From Aquimarina intermedia (GTDB taxonomy: Bacteria; Bacteroidota; Bacteroidia; Flavobacteriales; Flavobacteriaceae), in the NCBI RefSeq assembly GCF_008124785.1, contig NZ_VNHU01000012.1, forward strand, positions 1 to 64,000: 64,000 nucleotides of DNA, in the 5' to 3' direction. The notes beneath the pieces were generated by a model. That model was not told the origin of the DNA and did no database searches. It worked only from the letters and a program-made list of their open reading frames with translations. The translations under genes and the position numbers were made by a program. Positions 44,365 through 53,203 of this stretch are shown in pieces. Positions within the stretch are counted from its first letter, which is position 1. Each line of letters begins with the position of its first letter.

Positions 44365-45466
44365 CTTGTAAAATGTTTTTATAGACCTGTAAAGTTTGTA
44401 AGGCCATATTTTTGGTGGTAAAGTTATTTATAAGTTTTAGATATCCATTTTCTTTGAACTTATGTTGTAACTCCTTGTTGTCACTTAAATTTAATATATG
44501 TTGAGAAAGCTGTTCTGGTTCATGCATTGGACTAAGAAAACCATTATGATTATTCTCTATAACTTCTGGAATACCTCCAACGTCCGTACTTACAACGGGT
44601 GTTTTATGGTACAAAGACTCATAGATCACTTGCGGTATACCTTCACTTTGAGAGGTGATTAAACTAATATCAAATTGCGGAATGTAGTTGGAGGCATTGG
44701 GAGTGTAACCCAGAAAAACCATATGTTTTTCCAAATTTAACTCTTTCATTCGGTGTATTAAATCCTCCGTTCTGTCTGTAAAAGTACCAATTTGAATAAA
44801 GAAAAAATCTTTTTTATGGTTTTTGTTAATAATTTGATCTGCAACATCGATCCAGGTATCCAAGTGTTTAGCACGGATATGGTTTGCAATATTTCCTATG
44901 ATTTTTACCGCTGGTAGGATAGTATATTTTTCTCTTAACAAAAAAGGAGTTTGATTACTTTTTGATTGCAGATTAGTTCCGTGATATATGGTTATAAGTT
45001 TGCTTTTATCTTCGATGCCTTTCGAAGCAATCTTTTTTGTTTCTTCTGAGACGCAAAGAACCTTTTTAATTTTTGGATAATTATATTTGAAAAGCGTTTT
45101 TTTTCTTTGTTTTATAGGAAATGATGTTTTTTTGCTAAATACAAAAGGAGGTAGTTTGTAGAACTTATCTGCTAATATCGCAAGTAATATTGCGCTGGGG
45201 TCGTGGATGTGTATGATATCGATAGCCTCTCTTTTACATGTTTGACCTAACTTTATAAAAAAACGAGGGTCAAATTTAGGCAGGAGTATAGCGGTTATAT
45301 AGTTTAGATTAGACTGCTTTAGCCGCCTATGAAATGCACCATTTTTAACACAAAAAATTACGTTGTAAATTTCCGGATTAGAAACGGCTAACTCAGAACA
45401 TAAGTTTTCGATATGGTTCTCTCCGCCACCCCAATTTTTAACTGCAGATAAATGTAATATACGCAT
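44357..45466 (-). CDS. Glycosyltransferase family 4
   Basis: A 369-residue GT-B enzyme. The N-terminal half starts MRILHLSAVKNWGGGENHI with the GG loop; the C-terminal half contains FLGYTPNASNYIPQFDISL and SQSEGIPQVIYESLYHKTPVVST, the EX7E-type nucleotide-sugar site of GT4. Role in a surface glycan or LOS core is inferred from the neighbouring glycosyltransferases. One nt separates it from the GT2 gene upstream. Confidence 0.9.
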   Translation of the reverse strand: MRILHLSAVKNWGGGENHIENLCSELAVSNPEIYNVIFCVKNGAFHRRLKQSNLNYITAILLPKFDPRFFIKLGQTCKREAIDIIHIHDPSAILLAILADKFYKLPPFVFSKKTSFPIKQRKKTLFKYNYPKIKKVLCVSEETKKIASKGIEDKSKLITIYHGTNLQSKSNQTPFLLREKYTILPAVKIIGNIANHIRAKHLDTWIDVADQIINKNHKKDFFFIQIGTFTDRTEDLIHRMKELNLEKHMVFLGYTPNASNYIPQFDISLITSQSEGIPQVIYESLYHKTPVVSTDVGGIPEVIENNHNGFLSPMHEPEQLSQHILNLSDNKELQHKFKENGYLKLINNFTTKNMALQTLQVYKNILQDG

Positions 45467-45467
45467 A

Positions 45468-46400
45468 TTATTTTTTTAAAAGAATTTGACGGTGCTTCAG
45501 TGATTCGGTTAATGGTGCTCCTTTAGCAAACAAGATGAAAAGTTTAAAATTTTTAGGAGAAAAAAATGATTTAACTAGGAATTTTAGCGTCAACCAAATT
45601 CTCAATACTAAATAGGCTACATATCCTGAATTTTTTTTCAAAACGTAAAGCAAAGAAATTTTAAGTTCTTTTTTGATCGCTAAGCTTTTTGAAGTACTTT
45701 GACCTTTGAAGTGCGTAAAACGTGCTTCAGGCACTAAATATGATGCCCATCTTTCATCATCTTTAGAGATACGATAGCATAGATCTGTTTCTTCATAATA
45801 TAAAAATATATTGGTATCAAATCCTCCAACTTTATCGAAGCATACTGCATTAGCAACCAAGAAAGAGCCAGGCACGCTTTGGACTTTTATGGGTGTATCA
45901 TATATTTTTCTCCGCTTTGGATATTTGTTCGGATTTAGTCTTTCCAAAATCTTCCTTCCAAAAAGTTCTCTTCGTAAACTTAAAAAATGATCAAATGATT
46001 TTTGTACTTCATTATGTTCATTATATTGTTGGGGACAACAAACCGCTGCATCTGGTGTATCCTCTAAAAAATTATAAACTATTGATAAGCAATCATTTTT
46101 CAAAAGAGTATCATTGTTTATAAATGCATAATATTTTGCCGTTGCATGTTGAATACCAAGCATATTACCTCCTCCAAAGCCAGTATTGATTCTACTGCGA
46201 ATTAAGGTAATAGAGGGCAAATTCAAATTTTGAATTTTCTTCTTTATACTTATATAATCTTCATAAGTAGAGGCGTTATCCACAACTATAATTTGGATTT
46301 TGAGTTTTGAAGATGTCTGATCAAGAATTGAATCGATACAGTTGATAGTGAAAGTAGAAGAATTGTAGTTGACTAATATTGCTGAAACGTCATACATCAT
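45468..46400 (-). CDS. Glycosyltransferase family 2 (rhamnosyltransferase-like)
   Basis: A 310-residue GT-A enzyme from ATG 46400 (MMYDVSAILVNYNS; ATG 46397 is equally fit). The longer frame to 46460 passes through the promoter. Motifs are VSAILVNYNSS, VVDNASTYED, AFINNDTLL (the DXD-like site) and a C-terminal EETDLCYRISK, as in WcaA/RfbN-type transferases. It probably adds a sugar to a lipid-linked or LOS acceptor. It heads the operon continuing to GT4, tsaC and cca, under the promoter at 46421-46452. Confidence 0.9.
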   Translation of the reverse strand: MMYDVSAILVNYNSSTFTINCIDSILDQTSSKLKIQIIVVDNASTYEDYISIKKKIQNLNLPSITLIRSRINTGFGGGNMLGIQHATAKYYAFINNDTLLKNDCLSIVYNFLEDTPDAAVCCPQQYNEHNEVQKSFDHFLSLRRELFGRKILERLNPNKYPKRRKIYDTPIKVQSVPGSFLVANAVCFDKVGGFDTNIFLYYEETDLCYRISKDDERWASYLVPEARFTHFKGQSTSKSLAIKKELKISLLYVLKKNSGYVAYLVLRIWLTLKFLVKSFFSPKNFKLFILFAKGAPLTESLKHRQILLKK

Positions 46401-46420
46401 AATGAGTAAGTATAAGATGT

Positions 46421-46452
46421 CAAAAGTATAGTTTGTTGTTAAGTTTAACAAA
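46421..46452 (-). promoter_or_regulatory. Promoter of the GT2-GT4-tsaC-cca operon
   Basis: TTTG (46452-46449), 20 bp, then TACTTTTG (46428-46421), an excellent match to the Bacteroidota -33/-7 consensus with right spacing. Predicted transcript start about 46415, leaving a short leader to the ATG at 46400 and ruling out the upstream start at 46460. Confidence 0.65.
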
Positions 46453-46475
46453 TTAAACACTATCGATTAATAGCT

Positions 46476-46483
46476 TATATTTG
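46476..46483 (+). promoter_or_regulatory. -7 motif TATATTTG of the methyltransferase operon
   Basis: TATATTTG matches the consensus; no strong -33. The leader to the ATG at 46544 would be about 54 nt. It is divergent from the GT2 promoter, with the two within 60 bp. Confidence 0.45.
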
Positions 46484-46543
46484 CTTCAATTCAGTATAGA
46501 TTAAGATGGAATCATCAAGAGGTTTCATATAATAACTAACAGA

Positions 46544-47200
46544 ATGGATTACGAGAATAAACCGAACGGATATTACGACAATATTCGATATGAAATGATA
46601 AAATATCTGCCTAAGGAGCCTAAACGAATTATTGATATAGGTTGCGGAAACGGGGCGTATGCAGAGGTTTTGAAACAACAGACCGGAGCAGAGGTCTGGG
46701 GAATTGAATATGTGGATAAAGAGGCTACTGTAGCAGCAACAAAGTTAGATAAGGTTTTTTCGGGAAGATGCGAGGACTATTTGGATGAATTGCCCAATTC
46801 ATATTTTGATGCTATTTATTTTAATGATGTTTTAGAACATTTAGTAGATCCCGATATGGTTCTTGATAAAATTAAATACAAGCTGGCACCTAATGGTGTT
46901 TTAATTAGCTCAATTCCGAATGTTAGGTATCACAATACTTTTTTGAGAGTTCTTGTTCAAAAAGATTGGCGCTATGAAGATTTTGGGGTTATGGATCGTA
47001 CTCACTTACGTTTTTTTACCAAAAAAAGTATCAAAAGAATGTATGAAGATTTAGATTACACAGTAATGATTCATGAGGGGATTAATCGTAGTAGATCTAT
47101 AAAGCCTTATCTCTATAATATACTGACGTTATTTACACAGCTAGACATTCGATACCCTCAGTATGCTTCAGTTGTTAAATTTAATAAAGAAAGTTTTTAA
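46544..47200 (+). CDS. SAM-dependent methyltransferase (class I)
   Basis: A 218-residue methyltransferase. The SAM-binding loop is RIIDIGCGNGAYAEVL (31-37 DIGCGNG), followed by GIEYVD and DAIYFNDVLEHLVDPD, the motif for acidic adenine contacts. C-terminal half includes GVLISSIPNVRYHN. The substrate may be a sugar or lipid of the surface glycan, given the cluster, but is not decidable. It is 3 nt upstream of a Kdo-kinase-like gene, which is followed by a GT4, all on the plus strand. Confidence 0.88.
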   Translation: MDYENKPNGYYDNIRYEMIKYLPKEPKRIIDIGCGNGAYAEVLKQQTGAEVWGIEYVDKEATVAATKLDKVFSGRCEDYLDELPNSYFDAIYFNDVLEHLVDPDMVLDKIKYKLAPNGVLISSIPNVRYHNTFLRVLVQKDWRYEDFGVMDRTHLRFFTKKSIKRMYEDLDYTVMIHEGINRSRSIKPYLYNILTLFTQLDIRYPQYASVVKFNKESF

Positions 47201-47203
47201 AGC

Positions 47204-48001
47204 ATGCAAAACAAGTTTGTCATACATTCCGATTATATAAAGATCCAACCAAAATTGAAAGAAATAATAGTCAATTTTGATGAGTATAAAGAAGTTTTAG
47301 GAGAAGGAGATCGTAATGTGATAAAAATTATTGAGATAGAAGACAATAATTACGTCATTAAATCCTTTAAAATACCTAATCTGTTAAATCAGATTGTCTA
47401 CCGTTTTTTTAGAAAATCAAAGGCGGAACGATCGTATGCATACGCAAATGAGCTTTTGCAGTTGGGAATAGAAACACCATACCCAGTTGCCTATAAATTG
47501 TGCGTCACCTCATTTTTGTTCAAGAAAAGTTTTTATGTCTGCGAGTTGGTTGACAGCGATCTTACTTTTAGAGAATTAACCACAGATTTTAGTATTCCTG
47601 ATCATGAAGCTATTCTTAGAGCATTTACTAGGTTCACATTTAAGCTTCATGAGAATGGAGTAAATTTTTTGGATCACTCTCCCGGTAACACCTTGATTAA
47701 ACGAAAAAAAGACGGATATGCGTTTTACTTGGTAGATCTTAACCGTATGGAGTTCGGGAAAATGGATTTTGAGGATAGAATTAAAAACTTCGCTAAGTTG
47801 ACTATTCATAAAGCTATGATACGAGTAATGAGTGAAGAATACGCACGGTGTTCTGGACAAGATCAGGATCAAATCTTTAATTTGATGTGGAAGTATACTA
47901 AGGAGTTCCAACATCGTTTCTACCGTAAAATTAGATTTAAAAAGCGTATATTTTTTTGGAAACAAAAGTATAAAAATAGAGTTTCAGATAGTCCTATATA
48001 A
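47204..48001 (+). CDS. Kdo kinase/InaA-like lipopolysaccharide kinase
   Basis: A 265-residue kinase-fold protein. Predicted ATP-site lysine is K53 (YVIKSFK); the catalytic loop is FLDHSPGNTLIKR (D157, N162); the DFG-equivalent Asp is D178 in YLVDLNRMEFG. This set matches the KdkA/RfaP/InaA group that phosphorylates Kdo or heptose of lipid A-core. In an outer-membrane bacterium with LOS genes this is the best guess. It is 3 nt downstream of the methyltransferase, so cotranscribed. Confidence 0.8.
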   Translation: MQNKFVIHSDYIKIQPKLKEIIVNFDEYKEVLGEGDRNVIKIIEIEDNNYVIKSFKIPNLLNQIVYRFFRKSKAERSYAYANELLQLGIETPYPVAYKLCVTSFLFKKSFYVCELVDSDLTFRELTTDFSIPDHEAILRAFTRFTFKLHENGVNFLDHSPGNTLIKRKKDGYAFYLVDLNRMEFGKMDFEDRIKNFAKLTIHKAMIRVMSEEYARCSGQDQDQIFNLMWKYTKEFQHRFYRKIRFKKRIFFWKQKYKNRVSDSPI

Positions 48002-48095
48002 TTTAATGAAGTTGTTTTCATAAGGTTTTAGTTTTTACAAATGTTAAATTCTGTTTGTAGTATTAAATGCAAACAAAGAAGTCTACCATATAGAT

Positions 48096-49118
48096 ATGTC
48101 GAAAAGAAGTGATCTCAAAGAGCAATTGTATTTTTTATTGTTTCATAAATGGAAATATATCATCGTTATATTACAATCTAGATTTTATAAGAATTCCATT
48201 AAAAAGTTAGTGGATAAAGTTGTTTTTGTTGCAAGAGAAAAGGATAAAGGTTGGATTTTTGGAGCTAAAGTAAGAAGATTGTCGAGATACTCTTCGTTGA
48301 ATGCCCAACCCTATTACCACAACCAATTGAAGAAGTTACCCCTAGCTGATGGATATTATTATATCTATCATAATTATTTTTGCCGCTGTTTGCGAAGTAC
48401 ACCTAGTATTTGGAGAAAGAAAAACATCGTAATGTTTACGCATCCTACCTGGACTAAAAAATATTCAAAGACACATGTGATATGGTGCCTGAACAAGGCT
48501 GATTATATTATTTGTCTGAATTCCACGATTAAAGAATATTTGATAAATAACGGTGTGAAACCTGATAAATTAAAAGTCATCCATATAGCTACGTCATCAA
48601 AATTCTTTTCTAGGCATGAAAGAGGCGGAGGAGGTGTTGGATTTTGTTCTCATTTTAGTGCTAGAAAAAATCCTGACTTAGTATTTGATTTAGTTAAAAA
48701 TATGCCTGAGAGAGCGTTCTATTTAATTGGAGATAGTTGGGAACTTTATGAAAGGTTTGATGAACTTTCTCAATTGCCAAATTTTACATACTACAATAAC
48801 GCGCCCTACGAGACTTATCCGGATTTATACAATAAAATAGATGTTTTTGTTTCTCCATCTTTATTAGAGGGCGGGCCGGTACCTGTTTTAGAAGCTATGA
48901 TGTCAAATTGTGTGCCGGTTGCTTCAAAAACAGGGTTTTGTCCTGACATTATTACGCACGGACAAAATGGTTTCTTGTTTGAAATAGATGCGGATTATCA
49001 AGAAGTTGTAAAATTGATAGAAAAAGCTTTCCTGTGTAAAACGGAAATAAGAGAAACTGTTCTTCAATATACTTGGGAAAATTGCGCAAAAAAAATAGAT
49101 AATTTATTCTTGAATTAG
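48096..49118 (+). CDS. Glycosyltransferase family 4-like
   Basis: A 340-residue GT-B transferase. It has an N-terminal region with IVMFTHPTWTKKYSK and the GT4 C-terminal nucleotide-sugar site in SPSLLEGGPVPVLEAMMSNCVPVAS and LFEIDADYQEVVKLI. The central part (GVGFCSHFSARKNPDLVFDLV) is also typical. Position after the Kdo-kinase-like gene fits LOS core synthesis. It probably adds a hexose in the cytoplasm. A 143-bp spacer follows without recognised elements. Confidence 0.85.
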   Translation: MSKRSDLKEQLYFLLFHKWKYIIVILQSRFYKNSIKKLVDKVVFVAREKDKGWIFGAKVRRLSRYSSLNAQPYYHNQLKKLPLADGYYYIYHNYFCRCLRSTPSIWRKKNIVMFTHPTWTKKYSKTHVIWCLNKADYIICLNSTIKEYLINNGVKPDKLKVIHIATSSKFFSRHERGGGGVGFCSHFSARKNPDLVFDLVKNMPERAFYLIGDSWELYERFDELSQLPNFTYYNNAPYETYPDLYNKIDVFVSPSLLEGGPVPVLEAMMSNCVPVASKTGFCPDIITHGQNGFLFEIDADYQEVVKLIEKAFLCKTEIRETVLQYTWENCAKKIDNLFLN

Positions 49119-49262
49119 TTGTGAAACTTACTTCATGAGATAAATTCACTTCGAATTTTTTTAAGCTCTCTTTCAGTAATTAGAAAATAGTATAGGTATT
49201 ACACACTCATAGCACAAGTTGATTGTATTCAGAAGGTCACTGTTCAGATACAGATGCTTCTT

Positions 49263-50030
49263 TTAAGTGTTTTTTTTATTCAATTCTCGTAGTTTCAAAT
49301 ATTTTAAAAATGTTAGATTGGCAGTTTGTGAACAGATAACAAAGCCATTGATTCCATCCAAAAAACCCAATCGCCAAACATAAGATTTTAAAAATGCCCA
49401 TGATGGATTAAAAAACAGCTTCCAAAGTGAGGATTTTTTTCCTAATTCATGGTAAGAATGTGCTGAAATTGTAGAGAATTTTTCGATCTGTTGATTAAAC
49501 GCGCTATAGGTTGGATAGTTCCAATGTAGGATATCTCCCTTCAGCTTAGCGCTATTTTTTGGATTGTAGAGTTTGTAAGAATCATGGGGATTAATACCCT
49601 TCCATTCTCCTTTACCTTTTACAAAAGCCCGCAATTTTCTATCGGGATACCAATCAGAGTGATTAATCCATTGTCCACAAAAATTATTATAGCGATTCAT
49701 GTAGTACCCGTCATGAACCCAATTTGACTTCAATGCAATTATCGTTTCTTGCAGTTCTTCAGAGAGCGCTTCATCACCATCCAAAGAGATGATATGATCA
49801 TAAGACGCTTGAGAGATGACAAAATTCTTTTGTTCTTTGTATCCTAGAAATTGTTGCTTAATAAATTTGACATCATATTGGTTGCAAATTTCCTCAGTTC
49901 TATCGGTTGAAAAAGAATCTACAACTACAATTTCATCTACAACTCCTTGTAGTGATTTGAGACAGGTCTCAATCTTACGTTCTTCATTATATGTTATAAT
50001 AACTCCAGAGAGTTTTACAGTATTTTGCAT
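49263..50030 (-). CDS. Glycosyltransferase family 2 (WaaE-like)
   Basis: A 255-residue GT-A enzyme. VKLSGVIITYNEERKIETCLKS-like start (VIITYNEER), EIVVVDSFSTDRTEEI and the D-x-D-type SLDGDEALSEEL identify the family; the C-terminal SLWKLFFNPSWAFLKSYV carries the membrane-associated helix seen in WaaE/KdtX transferases that attach a glucose to the LPS core. It is on the opposite strand to the GT4 cluster and 89 bp downstream of the GT9 gene on the same strand. Confidence 0.88.
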   Translation of the reverse strand: MQNTVKLSGVIITYNEERKIETCLKSLQGVVDEIVVVDSFSTDRTEEICNQYDVKFIKQQFLGYKEQKNFVISQASYDHIISLDGDEALSEELQETIIALKSNWVHDGYYMNRYNNFCGQWINHSDWYPDRKLRAFVKGKGEWKGINPHDSYKLYNPKNSAKLKGDILHWNYPTYSAFNQQIEKFSTISAHSYHELGKKSSLWKLFFNPSWAFLKSYVWRLGFLDGINGFVICSQTANLTFLKYLKLRELNKKNT

Positions 50031-50119
50031 AATTTTATTAGGTTGTAATGAGCAAATAAAAATTAAATGAAGCCTTCAACTTTTGAATAGACCAAAATTT
50101 AAAGCTTACTACATTATGA

Positions 50120-51190
50120 TTATTTCTGATTCGAAAATTGAGTTAAGTACAGATTCAGTTTTTCGATAATCAGATCTGGGGTAAATTCTTTGTATAATTC
50201 TAAAGACTCTTTTTTCATCTTTTTCGGGGATGTTGAGCCGTACAGCTCCGGTTTCATATCGATTAAATGAATCGAGTCATGCATTTTTCCGTCTTCAAAC
50301 ATATTCCAGTCTTTTTTGATAATCCAAGGTGAAAATATTGTAAAAGTTGGTTTGTCAAGTGCTTTTGCAATATTAACTGCTCCACCTTCATTTCCAATTA
50401 ATGCAGTGCATTGTGATAAAATAGCCATAAACTCCCGAAGACTTTTTCCAAAGACGTCAAAATAAATTTTACGTTGCGTCTCAGGTTGAGTTAAATTATA
50501 AATACTTCTTGCAGCTTCTTTTTGTGAGGGGATATAATTGAATACTATTGAGCCATCTGTAGTTTTTACAATCTCATCAAGCAGCATTGCCATATAAGAA
50601 AAGGGTAGTGTTTTAATATCTTCACTGCCAAGAACGCTAATCATAAACAAAGGTTCATTAGATGAAATCTTATGGGTTACCAACAAACGTTTGGCTGCTT
50701 CTTTTTCATCAGTGGTTAGATAGATTTTTGGACGTTTAATATTCTGAACCAATTCAGATTCCGAATAAACAAGCCGTAATCTGTTTTCTATTGCAGTACT
50801 AGCATTAGTTATAGGGCTTGCAACACGGGGAATTGTTTTTGTGTAAATCCAATGCGTATACTTTTTATAAAAAGAAACTTTCTCTCTACTGTTCGAGAAT
50901 AAAGAGATTAAATTGCTTTCTAACTTCCCATAAGCATCAACCACAAGATCGAACTTTTCATTTCTAATTTTTATTAAAAATTTAATGAATGCAAATTTAC
51001 TATCTCTATTTTCGTTTTTGAATTCAATGATTCTATCAAAAGAAGGATTCTCCTTGAGTACGGGAATAGTACTGGTATTAACTAGGTAAACAACTTCTGA
51101 TGCGGGATATTTCTCTTTTAAAGACTCGCAGATAATAGTACTCGTCAAAACGTCTCCTATCATTTTTTGCTGAATAACTAAAATTTTCAT
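50120..51190 (-). CDS. Glycosyltransferase family 9 (heptosyltransferase-like)
   Basis: A 356-residue transferase from ATG 51190 (MKILVIQQKMIGDVLTSTII). The family core is MIGDVLTSTIICESLKEKYP, FDLVVDAYGKLESN and the C-terminal ALIGNEGGAVNIAKALDKPTFTIFSPW. GT9 enzymes use ADP-heptose or related donors on the LPS inner core. Its ATG overlaps the stop of the LtaS-like gene by one base (TGATG), so translation is coupled. Confidence 0.9.
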   Translation of the reverse strand: MKILVIQQKMIGDVLTSTIICESLKEKYPASEVVYLVNTSTIPVLKENPSFDRIIEFKNENRDSKFAFIKFLIKIRNEKFDLVVDAYGKLESNLISLFSNSREKVSFYKKYTHWIYTKTIPRVASPITNASTAIENRLRLVYSESELVQNIKRPKIYLTTDEKEAAKRLLVTHKISSNEPLFMISVLGSEDIKTLPFSYMAMLLDEIVKTTDGSIVFNYIPSQKEAARSIYNLTQPETQRKIYFDVFGKSLREFMAILSQCTALIGNEGGAVNIAKALDKPTFTIFSPWIIKKDWNMFEDGKMHDSIHLIDMKPELYGSTSPKKMKKESLELYKEFTPDLIIEKLNLYLTQFSNQK

Positions 51191-53073
51191 CAATCTGGTA
51201 TAAGTTGATCGTTTACCACTCGGCTATTAAAAGATTGAATATAAGCTTTGGCTTCCGTTTCAAAGTGGAGTCGTTCTTGCACTCGAACTTCTGCTAAATC
51301 ATGTTCTTGATTCCTGTCTTTTTTCCAATTATAATACCCTAAAGTTTTATTTCCGTCAAAGATGAGATAATAATCGTTTTTAACAAAGTGATATGCATTA
51401 TTTTGATAACATGCAATCATACGATTGTCATCAGATAATTTATTTCCAAAAGTTAAAATTTCTCCTTGGTAATTAAGGTACTCTAAAATAGACGGAAGAA
51501 TATCGATCTGCTGAAAGTTTTTTTCACTAATTCCTTTTAGTTGATCATTTGAGGGGTCAAAAAATAGGATTGGGATAGACAGCTTTCCTAAGCTTGTGTT
51601 GTAAAAACCTTTTCCTCCGGCCGATGTATGATCCGCAGATAATACAAAGAGTGTATTATCATACCATTTTTGCGTTTTAGCAAATTCAAAAAACTTTTGT
51701 AAAGCGTAATCAGAATAGCCTATGGTTTCATGGATTTTTGTTGTCCCTTTTGGGAATTTATTTTTATACTTCTCCGGTATTATATATGGATTATGTGAAG
51801 AGATTGTAAATAGGGTAGTAAAGAACGGGGGATTAAAATTTGTTAACTCCTCTCCGAAATACTGCATGAACTCTTCATCAAAAATGCCCCATCTTCCATC
51901 CTCTCCACCCTCGTAGGGATACTCGTTTTTCCCATAATAGGCATCAAAACCACTTATTTTTGCGTATTGATCAAAATTCTGACTTCCGTTAAAAGCTCCG
52001 TGAAAAAAAGAAGTTGAATATCCTTGTTCTTTTAAAATTCTAGGGAGACCTTTAATTTTATTAAAAGCGTATGTCGATTGAATAAAATTGTTGTCCATCA
52101 AACTAGGAATACTGGAGAGGATAGAAGGTACAGCATCAATGGATAATCTTCCGTTAGCAAAACCGTTTTTAAAGAACAACGATTGCGTGATCAAAGAGTC
52201 AAGAAAAGGGGTGTAGCTTTTGTGATTTCTCTTCTTGCCAATATTCTCATTGCCAAAGCTTTCTAAAATTAAAACAACTACATTTTTCTTATTGAAGGGA
52301 GTGGTGCTTGAGAACTTTTTTACAGGATTAAAATGTTTTGATAATTCTTCTGAAGTAAAGTAAGTAGGGACAGCTAAATCTTCTTTTTTGGATAATGTTT
52401 TTATAATGGAGAACGGAGTATTGAGTATCAAGGCACTTGTTTGTGCGCTACCATAATGAATTGCGTCAACTCGCCTCAAAGGTTTGCGTTGTGTTCCTCC
52501 TCGTCCAATCAAAATGCTTAACCCAAGAATTGCTATAAAGCTTAGTGTACTCAATGTAATATTCTTCAAGGAATATTCGACTTGTTCTTTTGACTGCTTT
52601 ACATTTGGTATGGATTTCCAAAAGAAAAAGAGTACTACTGCTAAAAGCACTATTATATACCAAAATTCAATCATAAATGATAAGACTAAGCCTGGTATTT
52701 CATTCTCCATACCCTTTGCTGTTATCAAACTGTAGGAGCTTCTTTTTCCGGTAAATTTATAATACTCCATGTCTACAAAGTTTGTAGTAATGAAAATAGC
52801 ATTGATTATAAAATAGAAACCTTTAAGTATTTTTTGGTATAGTCTGTAGTTTTTGAAATTCCCGGGAATAACATGTGCCAGAATTACAATCAAATTAGTG
52901 TATGCTATAGTGGAAAAATCGAAGCGTAATCCACCAATGAACTCATAAATAGTAATAGTAGGAAATGAGGAAGCATTGAGTATAAAAAATAAAACTCTGC
53001 AAATTTGATATAAGGCCGCGACAAGCAAAAGCCTTCTGCCAAGTAGTTTGACATGGATAAAGTAAGGGATCAC
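51190..53073 (-). CDS. LtaS-like sulfatase-fold phosphotransferase, membrane
   Basis: A 627-residue membrane enzyme with GTG start at 53073 (no suitable ATG nearby). About five N-terminal helices precede a sulfatase-fold catalytic domain: VVVLILESFGNENIG, the catalytic Thr/Ser region NGRLSIDAVPSILSSIPSL, and the metal-site ADHTSAGGKGFYN with the later DILPSILEYL. The LtaS/MdoB class transfers phosphoglycerol or phosphoethanolamine to glycans. In a LOS cluster, phosphoethanolamine or glycerol-phosphate decoration of the core is most likely. Overlaps the GT9 gene. Confidence 0.86.
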   Translation of the reverse strand: MIPYFIHVKLLGRRLLLVAALYQICRVLFFILNASSFPTITIYEFIGGLRFDFSTIAYTNLIVILAHVIPGNFKNYRLYQKILKGFYFIINAIFITTNFVDMEYYKFTGKRSSYSLITAKGMENEIPGLVLSFMIEFWYIIVLLAVVLFFFWKSIPNVKQSKEQVEYSLKNITLSTLSFIAILGLSILIGRGGTQRKPLRRVDAIHYGSAQTSALILNTPFSIIKTLSKKEDLAVPTYFTSEELSKHFNPVKKFSSTTPFNKKNVVVLILESFGNENIGKKRNHKSYTPFLDSLITQSLFFKNGFANGRLSIDAVPSILSSIPSLMDNNFIQSTYAFNKIKGLPRILKEQGYSTSFFHGAFNGSQNFDQYAKISGFDAYYGKNEYPYEGGEDGRWGIFDEEFMQYFGEELTNFNPPFFTTLFTISSHNPYIIPEKYKNKFPKGTTKIHETIGYSDYALQKFFEFAKTQKWYDNTLFVLSADHTSAGGKGFYNTSLGKLSIPILFFDPSNDQLKGISEKNFQQIDILPSILEYLNYQGEILTFGNKLSDDNRMIACYQNNAYHFVKNDYYLIFDGNKTLGYYNWKKDRNQEHDLAEVRVQERLHFETEAKAYIQSFNSRVVNDQLIPD

Positions 53074-53142
53074 AATATTTGGGTTTCAATGTTACCGCAA
53101 TATTACTGAAATTTTAAGTTAAAGTAAACTTCTCGCAATAGA

Positions 53143-53186
53143 ATAAACCGCAACAACCTTTTATAGAGTAAGTTGTAGCGGTTTAT
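53143..53186 (-). terminator. Hairpin between dapD and the LtaS-like gene
   Basis: 15-bp arms (53143-53157 and 53172-53186) pair with one mismatch (ATAAACCGC-N-ACAAC to GTTGT-N-GCGGTTTAT). It follows the dapD stop on the minus strand, but the T-run is poor there; it may act better on the plus strand (GTTTTTATT after a few bases). Confidence 0.5.
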
Positions 53187-53203
53187 GGCGTTTTTATTGA
53201 AAC

